NCBI RefSeq assembly: GCF_022201045.2
Contig: NC_068562.1
Coordinates: 4,154,001 to 4,218,000, forward strand
Direction of reading: 5' to 3'
DNA length: 64,000 nt
DNA from: Citrus sinensis
Lineage: Eukaryota; Streptophyta; Magnoliopsida; Sapindales; Rutaceae
Positions 54,737-64,000 of the stretch are shown one piece after another. The notes beneath the pieces are model-generated. The model had not been told where the DNA came from. It was given only the letters and a program-made list of their open reading frames with translations, and made no database searches. The position numbers were made by a program, and so were the translations under genes. Every line of letters starts with the position of its first letter. Within the stretch, counting starts at the first letter, position 1.

Positions 54737-55176
54737 ATGATCTCCAGTTTCTGACAATAAATAATTTCCTACATTGTCTCAACTATTGTGGAAACAGCTT
54801 AAAGCCAAAACATACAAATCTTTGTTTGCCTTTAAGACTAATGACTCTTGTTAGACAATGCTAAACAGCTACTAAATCTATTAAAATCAAGATAAGCACA
54901 ATTAAGACGATAATGCAATTCTTCGGACAAAAGAAGAGACAATTTCTGTACATAAGTCATCTCAATCAATCCACTTTGACCGGATCTGAAAATGATAATC
55001 ATGATGTACGATTATAATTGATTAGAGATTATAAAGAAATATTAAATCAAAAGATGTAAATATAATGGGTTTTGCAAGCCACAGAAACAAGAAATTTTTA
55101 CACTAGACTCCGTCACCCATTATACTGGAAACTAATAAGCAGAGAGATACCACACAATTAAACATCAATCATAAAG
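53476..55176. other. Tail-to-tail spacer with GA microsatellites
   Basis: Between the NPH3 gene (+) and the At5g67390-like gene (-). (GA)n runs occur at about 54131-54148 and 54707-54732. Bases about 53890-54100 are GC-richer than the surroundings and may be a decayed repeat, but I recognise no family. No gene is seen. Confidence 0.5.
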
Positions 55177-55256
55177 TTAGTCGATAGGAAGAAATCTAAA
55201 ATGCTTTCGTATCGACTTAGTCGATAGGAGGAAATCTAAAATGCTTTCGTATCGAC
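55177..55256 (-). repeat. Two tandem 40-bp units with internal hairpin, 3' UTR
   Basis: The unit TTAGTCGATAGG... starts at 55177 and again at 55217, with one difference (AAG/AGG). Each unit contains AGTCGATA near its start and TATCGACT at its end, which can pair as a hairpin. It lies just past the stop of the minus-strand gene (55273), so it probably sits in its 3' UTR. Confidence 0.8.
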
Positions 55257-55272
55257 TTAGAAAAATTCATTT

Positions 55273-55982
55273 TCAAGTAATGTTGAGGCTCAAAACTTGC
55301 AATAGCCAAGCAGGCTGCTGCTGTTCTATTCTTTCCTGCTGCTTCAATATTTCTTCTTTCTTTAAAATGTCAGGAACCCGAACAAGCCCCAATTCGGTGC
55401 CTGCTATTACTTCTCTTGCTCTTATATTTGTCCTGTTTATGTGGCTAGATCCAGTGGAAGAAGAAGAGAAGCTTGCTCCAGAATTAGAAGACGTTCGCGT
55501 CGTCTGTGGTTTCTTCCTTCTCCTGGTGTAATTTGTTGGTCCGAGTGTCAGCTGAATCTCACTTTCATCTATAATCTCTAGCATTCCATCACCATTTGAC
55601 TCGGGGATGTACATGTCTGCAGGCTGCTCGAGGTCAAGCATCATGTTTGGCTTGTGTTGTGTGTTATGATGCTGATTAGCCTGTATGATACTGATTCCGT
55701 TTCTTGATGATGAGTTCCACAATTCTTGGCTCCGTCCATTAGACCTGCTGCTTTCAATGTTCTTCATCAATATCTTTTGGATTCGATATAGACGATGAAG
55801 TTCATATACCTGTTACATCATTTTCAAACTTAGAATCATACTCATATATGTTCAAATCCCATTTTGTAGAAACAAATAAATTAAACCCACAAAAAAGGTA
55901 CCTGCTCTTTGAAAGTTTTTTCATGCATTAGCATGGCCCTTCTCATGAATTCCTTGTCGTATGGGTTAAGAAGCTTCTCCAT
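55273..55982 (-). CDS. Small plant-specific protein, At5g67390-like, 2 exons, 205 aa
   Basis: Minus-strand exons 55982-55902 and 55809-55273 join in phase with a GT-AG intron. The N terminus MEKLLNPYDKEFMRRAMLMHEKTFKEQVYELHRLYRIQKILM is a conserved amphipathic, probably coiled-coil, region found in a small plant-specific family that includes Arabidopsis At5g67390. The rest is low-complexity, Ser/Asn/Gln-rich and probably disordered. Short motifs include EIQLTLGPTNY, an LxLxL-like EAR-type patch followed by a basic YTRRRKK stretch. I do not know its function. The EAR-like and basic stretches hint at a nuclear role, which is inference only. Its position next to the NPH3 gene matches Arabidopsis. 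Confidence 0.85.
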
Positions 55983-56132
55983 TGACGCTTGATTTAATAT
56001 CCGAAAATACACTCAACAAATTATTGAAGTCAAATATCCTTGTTTCTCAGCAATAACTTATGCTAACAAAAATGCCTCTTCATCGATCACAGATAATCAG
56101 ATATCCTCCCCTCACCATCACAGCTCTACTTT

Positions 56133-57380
56133 ACCTGTAACATGGCATATATTATTACAAAGACTAAACAATAACAAGTATCTTTTCGTTACTCAAAGAA
56201 ACTAAAAAGGAAAAACCAAGAAAGGATCTTGGACGCTTTAATGATTTTCTAATGTGCTATTATAACATCAACTGTTTTTCTTATGATTTGTCTGTTAGTT
56301 CAGTACTTGCTTTAATTTCCATCCATAATTCACTCATTTTGGGCCACAATAATAACTGCACATCAAAATATCTTCCTGTGTATGCTCTATGCCTTGACGT
56401 TACATGTGTGTGGTATATGCTTATCTCATGTATCTTACTTCGTCCCTGTGCTTCTTTGCAAAGAAGTGGAAGTCGTTGAAGTATGCAATAAGTGAAAATT
56501 GAAAAATAGGACCACAGTGTCGTTTTAAAAGAATGGCAGTAACGACAAGCCATTCACCGGTCGTTCGTTTATAACCAGAAGATAATAGCCGTTCACTTAG
56601 TAGGTTGGCAAGATGACGGATTGGTCACCACTCAGCATGAACTTACTTTCTCACTCGCCTAAGCAATTACTTAGCATCGTATAAATAGCTGTAATTATTA
56701 ACCCAATTTAATTTAACCACAACTTGCGGAGGATTTTCTCCTGGATTTGAGGAATACATATTTTCTGTTGAAGAGCTAGACATGGTTATTAATCTCTAAA
56801 ATACTTGGATTAAATTTGTAATCAACTTCATGCATGTTTCATATTTATTAATTGTGGTATTAAAATGAATCTGTGGTTCTTTGTGATTCACTGATATCAA
56901 ACTGCAGTACAAAAAATGATGGGAATTGCAATCTCTATGCAAAATTACATTTATTTTACGTACAACTTAAAATTGCCAGTTCAAAGTTTTCCTGAGATGC
57001 AGATCACTAAACAAGAAAACCTCTATTCTTGAAAATCATACAAAACAATTTTTGTTAACTGCAAAAAGACTTGATTAGAAAGAAATAAGAATTATCACTA
57101 TCAGAATGTTCCTTAAAGCTGAAGGAAAAGAGTTACATGCAGAAAATTTAACAAATTAAGAATAGATAAGAATATTCTGACCTGTAACTGTAAGAGTATG
57201 TCCAAGAGCCAGATATGATGAGGATGGAAAAGAAGAAAAAGAACAAGAAGCTCTTTCAAGAAAAAGTAAACAACGAGCCGAGCTTCCCTCTTGCACTTCA
57301 ACTTAAGTAAGAGATATAGCTTTGCTAAATAGAGGAAGAGCTTGCAGAGCGAGTCACATTCTCCATCAGTATATACTGCA
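56133..57380 (-). other. Possible 5' leader with UTR introns of the At5g67390-like gene
   Basis: Upstream on the minus strand are splice-like sites: an acceptor CTTCTGCAG near 57378, a donor GTTACAG|GTCAGA near 57181 and an acceptor ATGTTACAG near 56133. The candidate leader exon holds a short uORF (ATG GAG AAT GTG ... TAG, about 57317-57358). No protein domain is present. Transcript evidence would decide. Confidence 0.25.
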
Positions 57381-59392
57381 GAAGAAAGAATAAATTAAGA
57401 CTGATGAGAAGAATTTAAGATTCTCTATTTCACACAGAAACCAAAGTGTGTGTTGTTGCATCTGGGGTTTGGGGCGTGCCAAACAAATCCCAGTGCCTTA
57501 GCCAATACCGTTCAAGTTTTGTGAAAGAGATGCCCCAGACAGGTCCAGCAGAGCAGATATGTTAAACTATATATAAATTAATAACTATAATATTTATTCA
57601 TTCATTCATTGATAATACATTAATATTTTACTCTCTTTTTCTTTTCAAGAAAATAAATAATTCAGGATCTAAATTCTAAATATATGGACTTGTTGAGGAT
57701 CACAAGGGCTTACATTGCCCCAGACAACCATCAAAGGAACAGCTTAGCCAGTTAAGGTGAATCACATGCACCCAAGAATTGTATATCACTAGTAACAGTT
57801 GTCTCAATTATATACTACATATTATCTCTTGGTCCACATTAATATTTTGAACCCAACTTAAGGTGGCATCTCCTGGCCCGCCGACAATTAGATCACGACC
57901 GTACGATAAAATGTGGGCATCTCTTGGAACAGTCCAAATTTCAAAAGCTAAACACTAAACTCAAATCAACAGTGTGCAGAAACTTTGAACCTTTGATCAA
58001 TTATTATATTGAAGAACAATAAGGTCTCTAATCATAAAAATTATATTTACTTAGATTATATGGTAATCAACACATGGTTTAAAGATTTCTCAATGCCAAG
58101 CTAATGACAAAAGCAGCTGTAAATTTAATTTTCTCAGGGAAAACTTCATAAAAGCAGTTATATTTGGTCTATACAATATTTGATATAATTAGATGGGTCT
58201 ATGCTGTTGGGTTCATTAACCATGATTTCCAGAGAAGAGGCAGCAAAATGATTATGGCAGTTAAATGACCATGTGAGTGGGGGTATTAGAGAAATCAATC
58301 AATCATAATACGAGATCAAATGGTCCAGAAAAGTGGACCCGAGAAATGGAAAAAAGATGGTACACATTAAATGTACTTGTATAAACTTACACTACTAAAT
58401 ATGTATATGAGTAGGAACAGAATCATAATATACGGCATATGGGTTGATCAGATCATTAGATCATAAGATCTTCTTTTTTTTATTAAGAATAAGAAAACTT
58501 AAAGTGTTAAAAGCTGTTTGTCATTTTTATGTTGTATCTCTGAACACAGAGAGAAAGAGAGAGAGTGTGTGCAGATCACAGACTGTGTAACTAGATGATC
58601 CAAGTTAAAAGATTTTGAATTTGGCTTAAAGAATATCAACATTAAAGAATATCAAAATTTGGGGGGGGGGGGGGAAAAAAAAACAGAGCCGTGTCGGCTC
58701 ATACTTATCAAGAAAGGATGATCACTCAACTCACATGCTAGTTAGGTTACTGTGTCAACACTAATTGATATTGCAAATTGCAAGAAAAGTAAAACAAAGG
58801 AGAAGGGGAGGGGGGGGGGGGGGGGGCGGGGGGGGGGGCTGGGAGAGTGACATGGAAGCACGCGTTGCCGGTGTGGGGAGGTGCAGCCGTATGGAATGGT
58901 GGGTCCGAACTGGTGTGCTGAGAAAAGGCTGAGCCAAGGCCCCCCTGTGCTGTTTTTGGTCCCACGCTGTAAGAGATATATCGAATTGAATAATTAACCA
59001 TATGAATAAAATTTATTTGAATTCAAATAAAATAACTACAGATCAATTGAATATCAGTCACAGCACTTGAGTTAACAGTGCAAAGTATGTTTCTCACCAC
59101 TCGTGCTACAAGAGTTGGGAACAGGCTAGCTACCTAGCTTAGCTTCATTAGTAGGGGAATCTGGTTGCCGCCCGCCATGCCAAATAGCAGGTCCCTGTTG
59201 CTGTTGATGTCGGTGTCCATTTTGCATCTTTCAGCAACTCAGTGAGCAGATCGAGCACGCATGAAATTTTAGAGTCTTTCGTTAGAATTATAATCTACAC
59301 ATTCTCCTACAGTTGCTACATTACTGCTCACTGTAATCGGTTCCTATTTTTATATTTACGTTACACCTACGTACTCTCAATCTAAACTTTTT
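57381..59392. other. Intergenic, no gene seen
   Basis: AT-rich DNA with a GA/GT microsatellite near 58548-58570 and G homopolymer tracts at about 58661-58673 and 58807-58838. The open frame at 58747-59001 is a product of the G tract. Confidence 0.5.
58807..58838. repeat. Long G tract, G-quadruplex potential
   Basis: Thirty or so G residues broken by a single C, preceded by GGGGA. It is able to form G-quadruplexes, but homopolymers of this length are also error-prone in sequencing. Confidence 0.7.
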
Positions 59393-59407
59393 TATCGTAA
59401 GTTTTGT

Positions 59408-59630
59408 TTTTTTTGTTTTTTTATCTTAACCACGAGGTACCTTAGGGAGGACCCCAACTGTGAGAGACATCTTTAAGTCCGTACCACAACTTAAAGTAGA
59501 AGTTCCTGCTCAAACCGGGGGGCACAAATTCTCCCAACAAATGCGACTTTTATGCGATTCGAACTGGGGAGCAAACTCAATCAAGCCACTTAAGGGGATT
59601 CTATTGCCAGTGGAGCCAACACTTTGTTGG
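59408..59630 (-). mobile_element. tRNA-derived SINE with perfect 15-bp target duplication
   Basis: On the minus strand a 223-bp element starts GTTGGCTCCACTGG (A box, 59618-59607). It carries AGTTCGAATCG (B box, 59565-59555) about 40 bases later and ends in an A-rich tail (AAAAAAACAAAAAAAACAAAA in form, at the plus-strand left end). It is flanked by identical TATCGTAAGTTTTGT copies at 59393-59407 and 59631-59645, the signature of LINE-mediated insertion. The open frame 59460-59699 across it is not a gene. Confidence 0.88.
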
Positions 59631-59717
59631 TATCGTAAGTTTTGTAATGGCAAAAGATTTTCAAAGAGTCACGGGGTCTCTCAAATATATTTCCTTTAAT
59701 TTCCTCGATTTAGATTT

Positions 59718-59962
59718 TATTTGGGATTGAGACAAAACGTAACTTTTAAATTATAACTGTGAAAAAAATTATAATTATGAAATAAAAGTTAATAGTATTT
59801 AATAATTATAATATTTAAATAATAATTTTAATAAAATTATTAAAAATACAATAGATTTTTTTATCAAACAAGAAAAAAAATTATATTAATATAACTTCAA
59901 AGTTACAGCAATTAATATTTATAAAAAAATTTAATGCCCAATCTCAAATTCCAAATAGGACC
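59718..59962. mobile_element. MITE with CTATTTGG/ATTGAGA termini
   Basis: The left end TTATTTGGGATTGAGA is mirrored at the right end (CCTATTTGGAATTTGAGATTGGG in reverse complement). The core is AT-rich and non-coding. The ends resemble the element in the MFS intron at 17980-18245. The target duplication is unclear. Confidence 0.45.
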
Positions 59963-60870
59963 CTATTATCTTTTTAATTTTTTTTTTATTTCAAAAACCT
60001 TACTATCTTTTTAATTTCAAAACATAGAGAGGTGGAGAAAATCCAAATAAATCTTTTTACCGTCCGCCGTCCTCAAGATTTATATCCCCAATTTACTTTG
60101 AAGCCCAAAGCATTCCAGATCACTTATGAATTTAAATTACACCTTTTTCTTTTCAGAAAATTACATCTGCATATTTAAAATGAGAAAATTTCTTAGAAGA
60201 TACGATGTTAGATCATTACAAACATCGAAAGTTAGATATGCTTGCATGTGGATCACACGTTTTAGATGCATAATTGAGACTAATTGACTTGCCATACCCT
60301 TCTATCTTCGGTTATTTGGTCATTCTATAACAAAACAAAATTTCGTGGTGCTTGATTGGTGATTTGAAAAAAAAAATTTTAATAAAATTTCATAGATATT
60401 GAAAATAGTAACAACATTTTCTTATTTGTCGGTGCGTATTATAAATTATTCGTTAGAATTAGGGCTAATTTTAGATTATTTCCTTAATAAAATGACGATA
60501 TTAAAAATATTTTCTAAAATTAAAAACAAAATAGTAATGGAAGTTTACCTAGAGTAAGGGTCAATTTGGTAAAGTTATAGTTTTTAAATAATTATTATTT
60601 TTTATATTGTAAAAATAATTAATTGTAAAAAAAAATTATTAAATATTTTGTAAAATTTGTTTATAAAAATATTAACAATCGTATATTTTTGATAAATTCT
60701 ACTGTTAAGCTATTGTGGACATCATATTAAGTAAATTTTATTTGACATTTATTAATATGTATATATGAATTTTTTTATTGTGTTTATATAATAATTGAAA
60801 TTACTTTTAAAATTTAAACCTTAAACTATTCAAATTACTTTTAAACCTTAAAAAAAAAAAAATCCCAGGC

Positions 60871-61076
60871 CCTAAATAAGATAAGATTAGGTAACCATTT
60901 TCTTCATAGCCAGTCTGCAATCTTGCTAATAACAAATAAACTGAATCAGAAGCATGACTTGACTCCCGATTAACTTGCATTGGATATTGAGACGTGGCTA
61001 AGACATGCTGCATATTCTTTAATATAGCCTCTTTCTGCAATTGAAAATATAAAAAATCACGACAATCTGTCGCCAT
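60871..61076 (-). pseudogene. Orphan exon-like coding fragment
   Basis: The minus-strand frame reads KEAILKNMQHVLATSQ, then a stretch containing ASDSVYLLLARLQTGYEE. It is bounded by TTTTCAATTGCAG (acceptor-like) at about 61035 and AATG|GTTACC (donor-like) near 60893. The composition is protein-like and unlike the AT-rich flanks, but there is no partner exon and I do not recognise the parent. It is probably a captured or left-over exon. Confidence 0.25.
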
Positions 61077-61873
61077 AAATTATTGGTTCCTTTCATAATC
61101 ACGAAGTGAATCATGAGCCATCGGTAGTACTAAATTACTATTAATTTGAGATTAGTTATGCTTAATTTATGATAACAATGTTAATGATGACCTACTATGG
61201 AATCTCGATTCTAAAACAATAAAATAAGTTCTCTTAAGTCTTTGGGTTAGAAAAATAATGTAATTTAACGTACCGAAGTGACCCAACTACCGTTACTCCC
61301 TTAGTGGAGGAACACGAGGCGCCATTTTGCCATTAGGCATTCATAACTGCATTCCTAGGACTTCACGCGTAAGCCAGAGTCTTGGTGGAAATATCATGAA
61401 TTGGTTGATCGGATTTATTTTGTTAAATTTATGGATCTTTTTTTGTCACATAAAATGGAAAAAAAAAAAAAAAGAGTTAAAAGATGATTTTGTAAAGATA
61501 ATTTAATATAATTTGGTGAATAATTCTCATGTGAAGGAGTCATTGACTCATTGTCTTAGTAAAATGAGGATTTAGCTAAACACTAATTTTAATGTAATAT
61601 TTTTATTTTTTAACTACATAGAAATTCTCTCTCTTCTTGACATAATAAAATTGTTAATGAAAATTGGTTTTGAAACGTTTCAACATTTGTCACTGCACCC
61701 CCAACTATTTCAAGAAAGTCCAAATGAGCTCCCAAATCGTGATTTTCAGTCGTTAATTCAAACTATAAATGGGCAAAATTGTAGTGAAGTATTAAGAAAT
61801 TCAAAAGAAATTTGTCGAAACATTTGGTACCAGCCAAAAATAACCCTTTACAGGAAAAAAATAATAAAAAAAA

Positions 61874-62797
61874 GGGAAAATATCCACCGTCCACCTATTT
61901 TTTACACCTTTTTCAAAAATACACAATTCCTTCATTTTTTAGCTGGAATCCACCTAAAGTTACATTTTTTTTCACTTTTCCACTTCCGTTTGGAGTCCGT
62001 TAAGAAAACTAACGGAAACTTTAAAAAATGACCATTTTACCCCCAAAACGAAAATTACAATTTCACCTTAAAAATTACAAAAAATAATTAGATTAAATCT
62101 AATTATTTTCCCCATCGGTCAATAAATAAATTAATTCCATAACCATCAAATACATGTTTTTTTTTAAATATATCTATAATTAGAATGCTAAATTATAACA
62201 ATAGTATTAAAAATAGCCCAATCTCACAAATCATCAATTGAATTTAAGATAAGTAGAGTTTTATTATTAATTGAGTTATAATCTCTAGTAGTTAAGATTT
62301 TTTTGTACTTCATTAAAGTACCAATAATGATAAATAAATTAATTCCATAACCATCAAATACATGTTTTTTTTTTAAATATATCTATAATTAGAATGCTAA
62401 ATTATATCTATAATTAGAATGCTAATTTATAACAATAGTATTAAAAATAGCCCAATCTCACAAATCATCAATTGAATTTAAGATAAGTAGAGTTTTATTA
62501 TTAATTGAGTTATAATCTCTAGTAGTTAAGATTTTTTTGTACTTCATTAAAGTACCAATAATGATATTCATCATTAAATCTTATTATTTTTGGTATTTTT
62601 TAAGGTGAAATTGTAATTTTCGTTTTGGGGGTAAAATGGTCATTTTATTAAGTTTCCGTTAGTTTTCTTAACGGACTCCAAACGGAAGTGGAAAAGTGAA
62701 AAAAAATGTAACTTTGGGTGGATTCCAGCCAAAAAATGAAGGAATTGTGTATTTTTGAAAAAGGTGTAAAAAATAGGTGGACGGTGGATATTTTCCC
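61874..62797. mobile_element. Mutator-like MITE, 202-bp terminal inverted repeats, 9-bp target duplication
   Basis: The two arms, 61874-62075 and 62596-62797, are inverted repeats of about 202 bp with only a few differences. The ends are GGGAAAATATCC and GGATATTTTCCC. The element is flanked on both sides by TAAAAAAAA (61865-61873 and 62798-62806), a 9-bp duplication typical of Mutator-like elements. The inside is AT-rich without a transposase. The open frames 61651-62031 and 62718-62906 run through the arms and are not genes. Confidence 0.85.
62123..62565 (+). repeat. Tandem duplication inside the Mutator-like element
   Basis: The unit TAAATAAATTAATTCC... at 62123-62330 is repeated at 62331-62565. 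The second copy carries a further 25-base micro-duplication of ATATCTATAATTAGAATGCTAA. Otherwise the copies are nearly identical. Confidence 0.85.
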
Positions 62798-62806
62798 TAA
62801 AAAAAA

Positions 62807-63637
62807 TCTATTACATTGTTGCTTGCAAGAAAGTTCCTACTTTTGTCCTCTTTTTTTCCCCGGCTTGAAAATAACTCAATTTTCTTTCTTTCAAGGAGAA
62901 ACATAAATTTCTTTAATGGTCCACACAAAAAGAGAAGCATGGTCCCGGCCCATTACGAAATTCAAGTCGAAAATAGTACATCTTTAGAAATTCTTCCAAT
63001 TGAACACTATATATGTTATTTTCAACAGACATCATAAGTTGATAACGTCACCCAAAAAAAATAATAATAAAAAAAATAGTAGATGCTTTCTTGGCAGTAG
63101 TAGTAGCACAAACCATGATAGCATTGGACATTAGCTTTCTCCGAGGCCAATGTGGGCTCAATTTTTTTCACTAGACTTTGTGATAAGCTCGAGCAGGCAG
63201 GTATTATTATGTCAAGCATCATTTGTCTCCATGCACAACCCACAACATTTTTTTCCTTTCTCACGCTTTACTGAGCCACACATTTTTTTCTAAAGATCAT
63301 CTTCAATTAGACTCACAGTTTTAGAATTTAAGATTCGAGTATGGGACCACCTGCAATTATAGTTCATGCCTGAACGTCAAAGTTTCGTTGAAATAGATTG
63401 GTTCGATTCATGAGAATAGGTTAAATTAGAATGTCAATCGTGTAAATAGAAAATGGCAATTAACATGTATAATTAGTTCACCGATTTTGACTAAGTCCTT
63501 TTGTTAGGCCGTTAGCTAATTGACTAGTTGGTATTATTTATATCACCATTTAATTCTTATTCCGTGCGTATTTACCATTGCTATTAACTGTCATACTTAA
63601 AGTGTTGCATAGTTTTTAGAATGGAAAATATTCTAAT
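62807..63637. other. Intergenic, no gene seen
   Basis: Gene-free DNA between the Mutator-like element and the terminal tandem repeat. The open frames at 62816-63037 and 63022-63264 lack any recognisable motif. Confidence 0.5.
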
Positions 63638-63893
63638 ATCATTAGTCTTATAAAATGGTTATCTAAAAGGTTAATATGTAATACATATTTTTTCTATAAA
63701 CAAAAAAAAAAAAAGATTAATAACACATGTAGCTTATCATATAAATTAATAAAATTAAGGTTTTGTATAATATCAGTATAACATCATCAGTCTTATAAAA
63801 TGATCATCTAAAAGGTTAATATATAATACATATTTTTTTTTAAAAAAAAAAAGATTTATAACACATGTAGCTTATCATATAAATTAATAAAAT
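63638..63893 (+). repeat. Two tandem copies, period about 145 bp
   Basis: ATCATTAGTCTTATAAAATGG (63638) and ATCATCAGTCTTATAAAATG (63783) begin two copies. Both continue with ATCTAAAAGGTTAATAT and end with CACATGTAGCTTATCATAT. The A runs inside differ in length. Confidence 0.8.
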
Positions 63894-64000
63894 CAGTTCT
63901 TTCATATGGGTTCGGCCTTTGTATTGGTGTAGACAATTTTGTTGCATATTACGTTTATATACGGTTGAATAGATAAGCAGTTATGCACACAGTCTCTCAT

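Noticed and set aside
58747..59001. Proline-rich minus-strand frame
   Set aside because: The proline run comes from a G homopolymer; no other coding signs.
61651..62031. Plus-strand 126-codon frame
   Set aside because: It runs into the arm of the Mutator-like element, with the same sequence inverted at 62596-62797; not a gene.
63638..63893. CRISPR-like array
   Set aside because: Only two long diverged units without spacers; an ordinary tandem duplication in a plant genome.

Overview
This is nuclear DNA from a flowering plant, almost certainly a eudicot. The genes are split by many AT-rich introns, the intergenic DNA is AT-rich, and small plant transposons (MITEs, SINEs, a truncated LINE) are scattered through it. 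The genes resemble Arabidopsis homologues very closely, which suggests a rosid. I cannot fix the species from sequence alone. I could assemble ten complete protein-coding genes exon by exon. In each, the splice phases join and the reading frame closes without a frameshift.

Layout. 2580-6340 (+): organelle-type J-domain protein. 7108-10967 (-): CGLD27/DUF1230 plastid membrane protein. 13606-16764 (+): prolyl 4-hydroxylase. 17742-22408 (-): MFSD5-like molybdate-anion transporter. 25211-27741 (-): ACBP3-type acyl-CoA-binding protein. 27742-34769: transposon-rich stretch with a hAT-like element, a 5'-truncated LINE, an AT-rich MITE and a SINE. 34770-35983 (+): ZNF706/At2g23090-like zinc-finger protein. 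37242-42725 (-): casein kinase II catalytic subunit. 44171-47171 (-): RNC1-like RNase III-fold splicing factor. 50841-53475 (+): BTB/NPH3 protein of the At5g67385 type. 55273-55982 (-): small At5g67390-like protein. 55983-64000: gene-poor, with a SINE, a MITE, a Mutator-like element with 202-bp inverted repeats, and a tandem repeat.

The genes do not form a pathway or operon. Several products are plastid proteins (CGLD27, RNC1) or general signalling and housekeeping proteins (CK2, NPH3, MFS, zinc finger). What links them is conserved gene order. From memory, the run interleaves two Arabidopsis segments, At5g67370-67390 and At2g23080-23096, in collinear order, so it looks like the unfractionated ancestral arrangement.

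I found no new multi-gene system. The points most worth a second look are: the gene-order match; a conserved N-terminal extension on the CK2 gene; two GC-AG introns inside conserved genes; an internal repeat array in the ACBP3 linker; an NPH3-type C-terminal 14-3-3-like site and overlapping upstream ORFs on the NPH3 gene; and several transposon insertions with readable target-site duplications.
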